A stretch of DNA of 64,000 nt from DATGMB01 sp035293845 (GTDB lineage: Bacteria; Acidobacteriota; Terriglobia; Bryobacterales; Bryobacteraceae). Of the stretch, positions 9,790 through 18,819 are shown piece by piece. The stretch spans positions 9,854-73,853 of the forward strand of contig DATGMB010000177.1 of assembly GCA_035293845.1 (NCBI GenBank), in the 5' to 3' direction. Position 1 is the stretch's first letter. The number at the start of each line of letters is the position of its first letter. The notes under the pieces are model-generated. The model saw only the letters and a list, made by a program, of their open reading frames with translations. It was not told the origin of the DNA and searched no databases. The position numbers and the translations under genes were made by a program.

Positions 9790-12423
9790 ATGCACGCCGT
9801 GTTCCGGGCCCTCTTGCGCCGGCGTCAATGGGAGCGCGACCTCGAAGACGAGCTGCGTTCGCACCTGGAGCTGCGCGCCGGCGACCTCGTCCGCCGCGGC
9901 CTCTCGCGCGCGGACGCCATGCGGCAGGCGCGCATCGAATTTGGCGCGGCCGAGGCGTACCGCGAAGATTGCCGGCAGGCGCACGGTCTGCGGTGGATCG
10001 AAGAGCTGCGGCGGGATGTCCGCTACGTGCTCCGTACCCTGCGCCGCAGCCCGGGATTTACGGCCGCGGCAGTGCTTTCGCTGGCGCTCGGGATCGGTGC
10101 GAATTCGACGGTGTTCAGCCTGGTGAACGCGCTCGTGCTGAAGCCGCTGCCGGTCGCGCGGCCGGCGGAAGTCTACTCGCTCGAATCCGGCGGCAATTCG
10201 GTCAGCTTTTCGCTGCCCGCTTACCGCGATTTCCGCGACCGCAACCGCACGCTGAGCGCGCTCGCGGCGTTCCGCATCGTGGTGATGTCGCTCGAGCGGG
10301 GTGGCGGCGGCGCTGAGCGCCTGTGGGGATATCTGGCGACCGGAAACTATTTCGAAATGCTCGGCGTGCGTCCAGCCCTGGGCCGCTTGTTTGGCCCTCA
10401 GGACGATTTGCACCCCGGCGCGTCGTCCTACGCCGTCCTCAGCTACGGCTGCTGGCAGACCCGCTTCGGCGGCGATCCGCAGATTGCCGGACGCCTCATC
10501 CGCGTCAACGGCTTCTCCTACACCGTCCTCGGCGTTGCGCCGCCAGAGTTCCATGGAACCGAGCTGTTCTATTGGCCCGAAATCTGGGTTCCAATGACCA
10601 TGCAGCCGCAGATCGAAGGCTGGTCGTGGCTGGATGTCAGGAACACACACAACGTCTGGGTCATCGGCCGCTTGCGGCCCGGCATGAGCCGCGAGGCCGC
10701 GGCTGCGGACCTTTCGTCGATCTCCCTCGCACTGGCCGGCGAACATCCGGAGACCGACTGGCCAGATAGGATCAAGCTGTCCCGTCCAGGAATGGTGGGA
10801 GACATGCTGCGCGGGCCGGCCGAGGCTTTCGCGGGCGGCGTGATGGCGTTGGCCGTGCTGGTGCTGCTGACCGTTTGCGCCAATCTCGCCAGCCTGCTCG
10901 CCGCGCGCGCGGCCGATCGTTCGCGGGAGATGGCGATCCGGCTCTCCATTGGAGCGGGCCGCGGCCGAATCCTCCGGCAAATGCTGGCCGAATCCCTCTT
11001 GCTGTCGGCGCTGGGCGGGGCGGCCGGAATCGCGCTGGCCGCTGTGCTGGCGCGCACGCTGAGCCGGCTGCAGCCGATGGTCGACCTTCCGGCCCGGCTG
11101 GACATTCACCCCGATTGGCGCGTGTTCGCATGTTCCGCGGCGGCATCTCTGGCCGCCGGAATACTGGCGGGGCTTCCTCCCGCGCGGCTGGCGTGGCGGT
11201 CGGATCCGAACTCCATGCTGAAGGGCGTTCCGGCCGGTTCGCGCGGGCCGCGGAGGCTCCCGCTTCGGGATCTTCTGGTCGGAATCCAGGTAGCCGTGTG
11301 CTGCGCGCTGGTGGCCGGCTGCTTCGTTTCGGTCCGCGGCCTGACACGCGCGTTCTCGACGCCCCTGGGCGTGCAACCTCGCGGCGTGGCGGTGGTGAAG
11401 TTCGACCTCGGTCTGGCCGGATACAAAAGAGCTGACGGCGCGGCGTTGCAGCGGCGCGCGGTGGAGGCCGTTGCGGCGATCCCCGGGGTTGCCGCGGCCG
11501 CTTTCGCCAATTCGATTCCATTGGCGGCGGACGAATCCAGCACGTCGCTCTTTCGTGAAGGGACCACCGATTTCCGGCCCGCCAACTCGATTCACTCCTA
11601 CTATTACCGAGCCTCGCCCGGCTACTTTCGAGCGGCCGGCACGCGCCTGCTCTTCGGACGCGAATTCACCTGGCACGATGATGCCCAGGCGCCGCCGGTC
11701 GCCATCGTCAACCGCTACCTCGCGCGGCTGCTCACCGGGTCGGAAGACGCAATCGGGCGGCACTTTCGCCAGGGCCGGGGTCCACTGATCGAAATCGTCG
11801 GCGTCGTGGAGAACGGCAAGTACAACACGATCACCGAAAATCAGGATTCCGCGGTGTTCACACCGGCAATGCAATCCTACAATGGAACCACCGTGGTGCT
11901 GGCGCGCTCTGCGCTCCCGGAACCGGTTTTGGCGCAGGAGATGAGGCGGGCGGTCGCGGGGCTCGATCCGCATCTGCCGCTCTACGGCGTGGGCAGCATG
12001 AGTGAAAGCGTCGGATCGGCCTTTTTCCCTTCTCGCGCGGCGGTGGCGGCGCTCAGCGCGTTCGGGATTCTGGCTCTGGTGCTCGCGATCACGGGCATCT
12101 ACGGCGTCGCGGCGTACGCCGTGAGCCGGCGCGTGCGCGAGATCGGGATCCGCGTCGCGGTCGGCGCGGCGCCGCGGCAGGTGCTGCGGTGCGTCATGCG
12201 GAGGATGGCCTGGATCGTGGCCGCCGGCTCGTGCGCCGGGCTCGCTTTGGCATGGTCGGCCAGCCGCGTGCTCGCGGCGGTGGTGTACCAAGCGTCTTCG
12301 CGCGATCCGCTGATTTTAGTCGCGGCGGCGCTGACCCTCGCGGCGGCCGCGGTCGCGGCGGCGATCGGCCCCGCGCGGCGCGCGCTGGCGATCAGCCCGG
12401 CGGCGGCGCTGCGGCAGGACTGA
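9790..12423 (+). CDS. ADOP-type ABC transporter permease (MacB/FtsX duplicated)
   Basis: 877 residues. Residues 1-70 are the acidobacterial prefix (RRRQWERDLEDELRSHLELR), followed by the first transmembrane helix after DVRYVLRTLRRSPGF, a MacB periplasmic domain (about 100-330), an FtsX transmembrane triplet (about 345-480), a second TM and periplasmic domain, and a terminal FtsX triplet (about 750-870). This is the duplicated orphan permease architecture encoded behind padR genes in Acidobacteriota. No ATPase is adjacent, which is usual for this class. It overlaps nothing; GGGGAGG precedes its ATG. Its substrate is unknown; lipophilic compounds or lipoproteins are the family theme. Confidence 0.95.
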   Translation: MHAVFRALLRRRQWERDLEDELRSHLELRAGDLVRRGLSRADAMRQARIEFGAAEAYREDCRQAHGLRWIEELRRDVRYVLRTLRRSPGFTAAAVLSLALGIGANSTVFSLVNALVLKPLPVARPAEVYSLESGGNSVSFSLPAYRDFRDRNRTLSALAAFRIVVMSLERGGGGAERLWGYLATGNYFEMLGVRPALGRLFGPQDDLHPGASSYAVLSYGCWQTRFGGDPQIAGRLIRVNGFSYTVLGVAPPEFHGTELFYWPEIWVPMTMQPQIEGWSWLDVRNTHNVWVIGRLRPGMSREAAAADLSSISLALAGEHPETDWPDRIKLSRPGMVGDMLRGPAEAFAGGVMALAVLVLLTVCANLASLLAARAADRSREMAIRLSIGAGRGRILRQMLAESLLLSALGGAAGIALAAVLARTLSRLQPMVDLPARLDIHPDWRVFACSAAASLAAGILAGLPPARLAWRSDPNSMLKGVPAGSRGPRRLPLRDLLVGIQVAVCCALVAGCFVSVRGLTRAFSTPLGVQPRGVAVVKFDLGLAGYKRADGAALQRRAVEAVAAIPGVAAAAFANSIPLAADESSTSLFREGTTDFRPANSIHSYYYRASPGYFRAAGTRLLFGREFTWHDDAQAPPVAIVNRYLARLLTGSEDAIGRHFRQGRGPLIEIVGVVENGKYNTITENQDSAVFTPAMQSYNGTTVVLARSALPEPVLAQEMRRAVAGLDPHLPLYGVGSMSESVGSAFFPSRAAVAALSAFGILALVLAITGIYGVAAYAVSRRVREIGIRVAVGAAPRQVLRCVMRRMAWIVAAGSCAGLALAWSASRVLAAVVYQASSRDPLILVAAALTLAAAAVAAAIGPARRALAISPAAALRQD

Positions 12424-12434
12424 TCCCGTTCTGC

Positions 12435-12440
12435 TATAGT
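12435..12440 (+). promoter_or_regulatory. -10 box of a probable leaderless transcript
   Basis: TATAGT ends six bases before the ATG at 12447. A transcript starting at the normal distance from this box would begin at or next to the start codon, and no Shine-Dalgarno is present. No clear -35 box is visible in the upstream permease gene end. Confidence 0.45.
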
Positions 12441-12446
12441 GCCCGC

Positions 12447-13274
12447 ATGCGGCTTCGGCTCGGCTGCGCTCTGCTCGCGCTCGGGACGCTCGCCGCGTTT
12501 CAGTCGCCCTTCCGCGAATACCCCGGCGTCGAATACCGCGTCGGCGATATCCCGCTGCCGCCGGACTGGCAGGCCCGCTCGGAGTGGGCCTTCGCGCGGC
12601 TCATGTATCCGCCGTCCAGTTACGGGCGCTACGCCCGCGGCTTCCGCTACGGCGGCGGCAACTGGAAACAGGGCTTCTCCATCTGGACCCAGGACTACCC
12701 GCGCGCCGATCGCCACTTCTCCCAGGCACTCCGGCGGCTGACGCGTATCGACGTGCGCTCGGTCGAGCAACCGGTGAACCTCGACGATGGCGATGTGTAC
12801 GATTGGCCCTGGCTCTACGCCGTGCAAACCGGCCACTGGAACCTGACCGACGCCCAGGCCGCCAGCATGCGTGAATTCCTGCTGCGCGGCGGCTTCTTCA
12901 TGTGCGACGACTTCTGGGGCGAAGACGAATGGGGCGTCTTCATGGACAGCATGAAGCGCGTTTTTCCGGAACGCCCGGTCGTCGACCTGCCCAACGCCGA
13001 TGCCATCTTCCACACCGTCTACGATCTCGACGACCGGTATCAGGTGGCCAGCGAAGGCAGCGTGCAGCGCGGCCGTAGCTACAAATGTGCGCCCTGCCCC
13101 GACCGCTGGCGCGGGATTTACGATGACCGCGGCCGGCTCATGGTGGCCATCACATTCCAGTCCGACGTGGGCGATTCCTGGGAATGGGCCGACGCGCCGT
13201 ATTATCCGGAGAAATACGCGGCGTTGGGCATCCGGATCGGCGTGAATTACGTCGTCTATGCCATGACGCACTAA
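12447..13274 (+). CDS. DUF4159 secreted protein
   Basis: 275 residues with a signal peptide (MRLRLGCALLALGTLAAF) and the DUF4159 body: RLMYPP, a WKQGFSIWTQDYPRADRHF segment, DIR-like VRSVEQPVNLDDGDVYDWPW, then LREFLLRGGFFMCDDFWG and the final PYYPEKYAALGIRIGVNYVVYAMTH. The fold of this family is a Rossmann-like glutamine-amidotransferase relative, usually encoded beside MoxR/BatA-type clusters, but here it is solitary after the ADOP permease (23 bases). Function is unknown. The gene ends 17 bases from the convergent lactonase gene. Confidence 0.88.
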   Translation: MRLRLGCALLALGTLAAFQSPFREYPGVEYRVGDIPLPPDWQARSEWAFARLMYPPSSYGRYARGFRYGGGNWKQGFSIWTQDYPRADRHFSQALRRLTRIDVRSVEQPVNLDDGDVYDWPWLYAVQTGHWNLTDAQAASMREFLLRGGFFMCDDFWGEDEWGVFMDSMKRVFPERPVVDLPNADAIFHTVYDLDDRYQVASEGSVQRGRSYKCAPCPDRWRGIYDDRGRLMVAITFQSDVGDSWEWADAPYYPEKYAALGIRIGVNYVVYAMTH

Positions 13275-13291
13275 CCCGCCGCGGCGTTCGC

Positions 13292-14308
13292 TTACGCGAT
13301 GTGCGCGCCGGTGGTTTCCACGTACAGAGCGTACAGGGACTGGCTGGCCGCCATGAACAGGCGGTTGCGCTTGGTTCCGCCGAAGCAGAGATTGGCGCAA
13401 ATTTCCGGCAGCAGGATCATACCGATGCGCGCGCCGTCCGGCGCGAAGACATGCACGCCGTCATAGCCGGCTCCGGCCCATCCCGATCCGGCCCAGATGT
13501 TGCCTTCCGCGTCGGCGCGGATGCCGTCGGCCAGGCCGTGGCCCTTACCCGGCAGAACCATGTCCACGAACTGCCGGCGGTTGCGCAGCGAGCGCCCTTC
13601 CACGACGTCGTACACCAGGATGTTGCCGGGCTTCCCCGTATCGCACAGATACAGCTTGCGGTAATCCGGGGAGAAACACAGGCCGTTGGGCTTCTCCGCC
13701 TCGTCCGTGACCATCTCCATCTTCCCGGACTTATCCACGCGGTACACGGCCTCTTTGATCTGCAGCGTATCGCGATGCCCTTCGTAGGCGGCCATGATGC
13801 CGTAGCCGGGGTCGGTGAACCAGATGCCGCCATCCGGGTGAACCACAATGTCATTGGGGGCATTCAGCGGCTTGCCCTGCCAGCGGTCCGCGATCACCGT
13901 CACCGCGCCACTATGCTCGTACCGCACGACGCGGCGCGTGTCATGCTCGCAGGAAAGCTGGCGGCCTTCGTAATCGAAGGTATTGCCGTTCGAGTAATTC
14001 GAAGGCGCGCGGAACGTGCTGACATGCCCGTCCTCTTCGATCCAGCGCAGTTGCCGGTTGTTGGGAATGTCGCTCCAGACGACGTACCGGCCCACGCCGT
14101 TCCACGCCGGCCCTTCCGCCCACCGCGCGCCGGTATAGAGGCGCTCGATCGCCGCGTTGTTATCTTTGAGCTTCGCGAACCGCGGGTCGAGGACGACCAC
14201 GTCGGGATCGGGGTAGCGGATGGGCGCGCGCCCCGACCAGTCCCGCCCGGTCTGGGCGGAGGCTGAGGCGAAAGCGGCAAGTTGAATCACGCTGCGGCGG
14301 GTGACCAT
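13292..14308 (-). CDS. SMP-30/gluconolactonase family protein, Tat-exported
   Basis: 338 residues: a twin-arginine type leader (VTRRSVIQLAAFASASA) and a six-bladed propeller with family motifs EGPAW, FDYEGRQLSCEHDTRRVVRY, LNAPNDIVVHPDGGIWFTDP (metal ligand Asn and Asp), EKPNGLCFSPDYRKLYLCDT and DGIRADAEGNIW. SMP-30 enzymes hydrolyse sugar lactones with a divalent metal. An in-frame ATG at 14320 is an alternative start. The gene lies 38 bases beyond a Gfo/Idh/MocA oxidoreductase gene; oxidation of a sugar to a lactone by that protein followed by hydrolysis here is a reasonable inference. Confidence 0.9.
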   Translation of the reverse strand: MVTRRSVIQLAAFASASAQTGRDWSGRAPIRYPDPDVVVLDPRFAKLKDNNAAIERLYTGARWAEGPAWNGVGRYVVWSDIPNNRQLRWIEEDGHVSTFRAPSNYSNGNTFDYEGRQLSCEHDTRRVVRYEHSGAVTVIADRWQGKPLNAPNDIVVHPDGGIWFTDPGYGIMAAYEGHRDTLQIKEAVYRVDKSGKMEMVTDEAEKPNGLCFSPDYRKLYLCDTGKPGNILVYDVVEGRSLRNRRQFVDMVLPGKGHGLADGIRADAEGNIWAGSGWAGAGYDGVHVFAPDGARIGMILLPEICANLCFGGTKRNRLFMAASQSLYALYVETTGAHIA

Positions 14309-14346
14309 CCGGGAAAGCATATCAAAGGTTGCCGGCGCCGCGAACA

Positions 14347-15873
14347 CTACACCCGGTACGCGCTCCGCGCCGGCGGATCGAGATATGCGTTCGCTTTCTC
14401 CGAATTCGTCACCTTGCCCGCCGCCGTATCCCACTCGAAGCGCTCGCCCGGAAAGCGCTGCGCGAGACACCCGAGGAGGAACGCTTCCGTCACCGGCGCC
14501 TGCGCTTCGAAATTCGTGAGCGAAGGCGGCCCGCCTTGGATGGCGCCGATCCATTGGTCGATCGCAGGCTCCGGCGCCGGCCCGCCGCGCCGCTGAGGCT
14601 CCGGCGCGCGATATTTCGCCGATTCCGGATACACGCGCGGATGATCGCCGTTGAAGCCGGCCAGAATGATGCCCTTCTCGCCCACGTACATCACGCCTTC
14701 CTGGCCGTGCTCGAACAGCCGCTGATCCTGAGGCGCGAGCCCGGCCGGACGGCGCGGCTTGAGAAACCCGTCGTACCAGACCATGTGGACGCCCGCGTAA
14801 TCGAGGTGCACGATCGAGGATTTCGGATACGTCTCGGTGAACGATTCGCTGGTGGATGCCTCCACCGCCACCGGCGGCGCGAGCCCGAGAATCTTGAAGA
14901 CGCCGGCGAAGCTGTAGCAGCCCATATCGCCGAACGAGCCGCAGCCGAAATCGTACCAGCCGCGCCAGACGAACGGGAGGTAGGCGTGGTGGAACGGCCG
15001 CTCGGGCGCCGGCCCGAGCCACATGTCCCAATCGAGGCCGTCCGGCACGGGCTGCGGCTCGCGCGGCCGCTCGACGCCCTGCGGCCAGTAGGGCCGCGTC
15101 GACCAGTTGTGCACCTCCCGCACCGTGCCGATGGCACCGTCGGCGATCCACCCGGAAATCAGGTGAGTGGCCTCGCTCGACGGATTATTCACCGGCAGGC
15201 CCGTCGCGACCTTGGTTTCCCGCGCCACCTGCGCCATGCGGCGGGCGTCGGCGATGGAGTGCGCCATCGGCTTCTGGCACAGCACGTGTTTGCCCTTGCG
15301 CATGGCCGCGATGGAGATCGGCGCGTGCCAGTGGTCCGGCGTGGCGACGTAGACGGCGTCCAGGTCTTTGTCGCGATCCAGAAGCTCGCGGTAATCGGCA
15401 TACGCCGTGCAGCCGCGGTACGCGCTTTCTTTCCGCGAGGCGTAATACGCCTCGACCACGCGCCGCGCCGGCTCGCGCCCACCCATCCCGAGGCTGCTCG
15501 AAAACTCGCGCGTGAGCTGCACGCGGCCGGGCGACGCAAGGTCTTCGGCCCATTTCTCATAACCGGGACCGAGGAGACGCCGCGCCTGCGTGAGCAGCGC
15601 GTTGTCGCTGTATTCCATGTAGTCCTTGCTACCGCGGTTGCAATCGCACACTGCGACCACCTGGATCTCCGGCCGCGGCAGCAGCCCCATGGTAACGGCC
15701 TGCCCCTGCCGCCCGAGCCCGATCGTGGCCAGCGTGATCTTGTCGCTGGGCGGCACGAACGGCGCGCCCAGAACGTGGCGGGGAACGATGGTGAAGGCCG
15801 CCGCTCCGAGCAGCGCGCGGCGCGAAAGCGGGGGCAGGCCCTCGGCCTGCCCCGCTGGTGTAGCAGAACCCAT
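14347..15873 (-). CDS. Gfo/Idh/MocA family oxidoreductase, Tat-exported
   Basis: 508 residues. Tat leader LSRRALLGAAAFTIVPRHVLG, Rossmann fold from about residue 45 (ITLATIGLGRQGQAVTMG), the family EKP-like motif as CQKPMAHSI, and the VATPDHWHAPISIAAMRKGKHVLC segment typical of the large planctomycete/acidobacterial exported group that acts on sugars or glycosides. The first 17 residues are partly encoded by a perfect hairpin (15827-15856) that looks inserted. It lies upstream of the SMP-30 gene on the same strand. Substrate is not decidable. Confidence 0.93.
   Translation of the reverse strand: MGSATPAGQAEGLPPLSRRALLGAAAFTIVPRHVLGAPFVPPSDKITLATIGLGRQGQAVTMGLLPRPEIQVVAVCDCNRGSKDYMEYSDNALLTQARRLLGPGYEKWAEDLASPGRVQLTREFSSSLGMGGREPARRVVEAYYASRKESAYRGCTAYADYRELLDRDKDLDAVYVATPDHWHAPISIAAMRKGKHVLCQKPMAHSIADARRMAQVARETKVATGLPVNNPSSEATHLISGWIADGAIGTVREVHNWSTRPYWPQGVERPREPQPVPDGLDWDMWLGPAPERPFHHAYLPFVWRGWYDFGCGSFGDMGCYSFAGVFKILGLAPPVAVEASTSESFTETYPKSSIVHLDYAGVHMVWYDGFLKPRRPAGLAPQDQRLFEHGQEGVMYVGEKGIILAGFNGDHPRVYPESAKYRAPEPQRRGGPAPEPAIDQWIGAIQGGPPSLTNFEAQAPVTEAFLLGCLAQRFPGERFEWDTAAGKVTNSEKANAYLDPPARSAYRV
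15827..15856. repeat. GC palindrome inside the coding start of the Gfo/Idh gene
   Basis: AGCGGGGGCAGGCC and GGCCTGCCCCGCT are complementary around a CTC loop, with one bulged G. The hairpin encodes the proline/glycine-rich stretch between the start codon and the Tat motif. Intergenic palindromes with this core are common in GC-rich genomes, so it may be a repeat that entered the coding frame. Confidence 0.6.
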
Positions 15874-15899
15874 GCCGCTGATTGTACGCCCGCGGCGGT

Positions 15900-16493
15900 T
15901 CAGAATGCGCAGGGATCGGCAGGCAGACAGACCCAGTCTTTGTGTATATGCCGCACGATCGCCGGGAAGCCGAAAATCGGCGTAAAGATATCGAACGAGG
16001 CCGACGGCGCCGCGCCGGGCGGCAGAGGTTGTGCGCTGATGTCGAAGCTGACCACCCCAATGTAGATGGAGGGCGAGGCCGCAATGGCTGCCGTCGTGGC
16101 GGTGGGCGCGGCCGCCGCGGTTAACGGGATGGGATACAGCAGGCAAGGATCCGAAGGCAATGCAGGACTCCCGGAGACCGGGAACGTGACGCTCTTCTTG
16201 GCCTTCTCCTGCCCGTTGACCCCATCCAAAATGCGCAAGGTGGCTGTCGCGGGCTTCTCCTTCGATAGAGAGTGGCCCACGTCGACCGCCTGGGACTGAA
16301 AGTTGAACTGGATGCTCTGGAAACAGAACAGGATCTGCTCCCCGGGATTTGCCATCGCCGGCCCGATGACCTGGACCTGAGTCTGCGTAACCACCTGGGC
16401 GGCGGCCCGGTTCAGCATGCCGGGAATCGCGATGCCGGATGCAATCCAAGTCCAGCACATCAGGTTGCGGAAGAGGGAACGGATCTCGCGCAT
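15900..16493 (-). CDS. Secreted protein of unknown function
   Basis: 197 residues with a signal peptide ending near residue 32 (GMLNRAAAQ). The mature part is beta-rich in look: VQVIGPAMANPGEQILFCFQS, then a Thr/Ala-rich middle and a C-terminus with DWVCLPADPC. Three or four cysteines may pair after export. AAAGGAGG lies eight bases before the ATG. GC content is lower than in the neighbours. No family was recognised. It sits between the divergent S9 peptidase gene and the Gfo/Idh gene. Confidence 0.72.
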   Translation of the reverse strand: MREIRSLFRNLMCWTWIASGIAIPGMLNRAAAQVVTQTQVQVIGPAMANPGEQILFCFQSIQFNFQSQAVDVGHSLSKEKPATATLRILDGVNGQEKAKKSVTFPVSGSPALPSDPCLLYPIPLTAAAAPTATTAAIAASPSIYIGVVSFDISAQPLPPGAAPSASFDIFTPIFGFPAIVRHIHKDWVCLPADPCAF

Positions 16494-16613
16494 GGTAGCC
16501 TCCTTTCAAAACTAAAAGGGAAACCGAGTTTGCAGCACATTTACTGCGCCTCCGCGCCGTACGCAATCCGGTCAATGTCCGAGCGGCCGGCGCAGGGTGT
16601 AGACTAATTCTCC

Positions 16614-18692
16614 ATGCGACGGCTTCTTCTCGCGACCCTGCTTTGCGCCTCCCTGGCCGGAGCGGCTTCCTTCACCCTCGAACAGGTGCTCTCCGCGCCG
16701 TTCCCCAGCGAGCTCATCGCCGCGCCGGGCGGCGGGAAAGTGGCCTGGCTGCTCAACGAGCGCGGCGCGCGAAACATCTGGGTGGCCTCCGCGCCCGAGT
16801 GGAAAGGCGTGCGCGTCACGCACTACACGCAGGACGACGGCACCGATATCGGCCAGCTCCACTGGACCGCGGACGCCCGCGCCGTGGTCTACACCCGCGG
16901 CGGCGATCTCGAATTTCTCGGCCGGCCGGATCCGAATCCCTCGACCAACACCGCCGGCACCGAGCAGGACATCATGATCGTCGTGCCGGGCGAGGCGCCG
17001 CGCAAAATCGCCGAGGGCCACACCCCCGAGGTGTCGCCGAAGGGCGACCGCGTGGTCTTCCTCCGCGGCGGCCAGCTCTGGGTGGCGCCGCTCGCCGGAG
17101 GCAACGCCGAGATGTTGTTCCATCCGCGCTCCGGCGTGACTTCGGCGAACCCCGTCTTTTCGCCGGACGGCTCCAAGCTGGCGTTCGTCAGCGAGCGCGT
17201 GAACCACAGCTTCATCGCGGTGTACGATTTCGCCGCCAGGACCCTGAGCTACATGGATCCCTCGGTCGACCGCGATTCCAACCCGGCGTGGTCGCCGGAC
17301 GGCCGGCAGATCGCGTTCATGCGCGTTCTTTCGGGCGGCGGCGGACGCGGCGGAGCCGGCGGCCCCGGCGGGCGCCGCGAAGGCGAGCCCTGGACCATCC
17401 GCGTCGCCACAGTCGCGGACGGCACCGGCCGCCAGATCTGGCGCGCCGACCCCGGCCCCGGCAGCCTGTTCCACCCGATCGTCATGGAGCACCAGCTCGT
17501 CTGGGGCGCCGGCGACCGCATCCTCTTCCCCTGGGAGAAAGACGGCTGGGCGCACCTCTATTCCGTCGCGGTCGAAGGCGGCCGAGCCACGCTGCTGACG
17601 CCCGGCGAGTTCGAAGTGGAGCACGTCTCGGTTTCCGATGACGGCAAGGAAGCGGTGTTCAGCTCCAACCAGGACGATATCGACCGCCGCCACATCTGGC
17701 GTGTTTCCATCGCCGGCGGGCCGCCCACGCAGGTCACCAAAGGCGACGCTCTCGAGTGGAGCCCGGTTTTCGCCGGCGGCGGAGTGGCCTTCATTCACGC
17801 CGGCGCCCGCCGGCCCGCGCAGGCCGCCATCCACACCGGCTCAGACACGAAAGACCTCGCGCCGGACAGCATTCCGGCGGATTTCCCCGTCAACGCGCTC
17901 GTCGTCCCCAAACAGGTGATCTACTCCGGTTCGGACGGCATGCCGATCCATGGCCAGCTCTTCCTTCCGGCCGACCTCAAGCCCGGCGAAAAGCGCAAAG
18001 CGCTGGTCTTCATGCACGGCGGCTCGCGCCGCCAGATGCTGCTCGGCTGGCACTACATGGATTACTACAACAACGCCTACGGCATGAACCAGTATCTCGC
18101 CAGCCAGGGATACATCGTGCTTTCGATCAACTACCGCAGCGGCATCGGCTACGGGCTGAATTTCCGGGAGGCGATCAACTACGGCGCGTCGGGCGCAAGC
18201 GAATACCACGACGTGGAAGGCGCCGCGCTCTATCTGCGCTCGCGGCCGGATGTCGACGCAGCCCACATCGGCCTGTGGGGCGGCTCCTACGGCGGCTATC
18301 TGACGGCGATGGGCCTCGCGCGCGGCTCCGAGCTGTTCGCCGCCGGCGTCGATTTCCACGGCGTGCACGACTGGTCGAGCCGCCAGCGCACCGCGGCCAT
18401 GGCCATGGCGGCGGGCGGCGCGCCCGTCGATAACGACGCCACGCGGACGGCTTTCGAATCGTCGCCGATCGCCTCGGTCCGCACGTGGAAATCGCCCGTG
18501 CTGCTGATCCACGGCGACGATGACCGCAACGTCGATTTCTCCCAGACCGTCGAGCTCGTCGCCGCCCTGCGCCGCCAGCACGTCTACTTCGAGCAGGTCG
18601 TCATCCCGGACGAAATCCACGGCTTCCTGCGCCACGCCTCGTGGCTGAAGGCATACCACGCCACCGCAGATTTCTTCGGGCGGAAGCTGTAA
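16614..18692 (+). CDS. Secreted S9 family peptidase (prolyl oligopeptidase/dipeptidyl peptidase type)
   Basis: 692 residues. Signal peptide to about residue 18; N-terminal WD40/TolB-like propeller (residues 20-420) with repeated PDGSKLAFVS, SPDGRQIAFM-type units; C-terminal alpha/beta hydrolase with Ser558 in GGSYGGY, Asp in HGDDDRNVDF and His in DEIHGF. It cleaves short peptides, often after proline, in the periplasm or outside. A Gly/Arg loop (GGGGRGGAGGPGGRREG) interrupts the propeller near residue 245. No Shine-Dalgarno is seen; TAGACTAAT lies just upstream of the ATG. Confidence 0.95.
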   Translation: MRRLLLATLLCASLAGAASFTLEQVLSAPFPSELIAAPGGGKVAWLLNERGARNIWVASAPEWKGVRVTHYTQDDGTDIGQLHWTADARAVVYTRGGDLEFLGRPDPNPSTNTAGTEQDIMIVVPGEAPRKIAEGHTPEVSPKGDRVVFLRGGQLWVAPLAGGNAEMLFHPRSGVTSANPVFSPDGSKLAFVSERVNHSFIAVYDFAARTLSYMDPSVDRDSNPAWSPDGRQIAFMRVLSGGGGRGGAGGPGGRREGEPWTIRVATVADGTGRQIWRADPGPGSLFHPIVMEHQLVWGAGDRILFPWEKDGWAHLYSVAVEGGRATLLTPGEFEVEHVSVSDDGKEAVFSSNQDDIDRRHIWRVSIAGGPPTQVTKGDALEWSPVFAGGGVAFIHAGARRPAQAAIHTGSDTKDLAPDSIPADFPVNALVVPKQVIYSGSDGMPIHGQLFLPADLKPGEKRKALVFMHGGSRRQMLLGWHYMDYYNNAYGMNQYLASQGYIVLSINYRSGIGYGLNFREAINYGASGASEYHDVEGAALYLRSRPDVDAAHIGLWGGSYGGYLTAMGLARGSELFAAGVDFHGVHDWSSRQRTAAMAMAAGGAPVDNDATRTAFESSPIASVRTWKSPVLLIHGDDDRNVDFSQTVELVAALRRQHVYFEQVVIPDEIHGFLRHASWLKAYHATADFFGRKL

Positions 18693-18712
18693 AAAAGGGC
18701 GAGCAGTCTCTG

Positions 18713-18806
18713 AACCGCAGAGACGCAGAGAACGCAGAGATCACGCGGAGAAAAAACCTAAGCATCCTCTCTGCGTTTCCTCTGCGCTCTCTGCGCCTCT
18801 GCGGTT
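18713..18806. repeat. Long GCAGAG-rich inverted repeat between convergent genes
   Basis: The left arm starts AACCGCAGAGACGCAGAG and the right arm ends CTCTGCGCCTCTGCGGTT. Inside each arm a GCAGAG/CTCTGC unit recurs every 8-9 bases. The element separates the S9 peptidase gene from the convergent AAA ATPase gene and could stop transcription from both sides. The same GCAGAG repeat type is dispersed in many bacterial genomes, from general knowledge. Confidence 0.75.
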
Positions 18807-18819
18807 AAGCCTTTTGTCC

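Noticed and set aside
9496..12291. A 931-codon frame opposite the ADOP permease
   Set aside because: Low-complexity composition and no start signals; the permease on the plus strand has full family structure.
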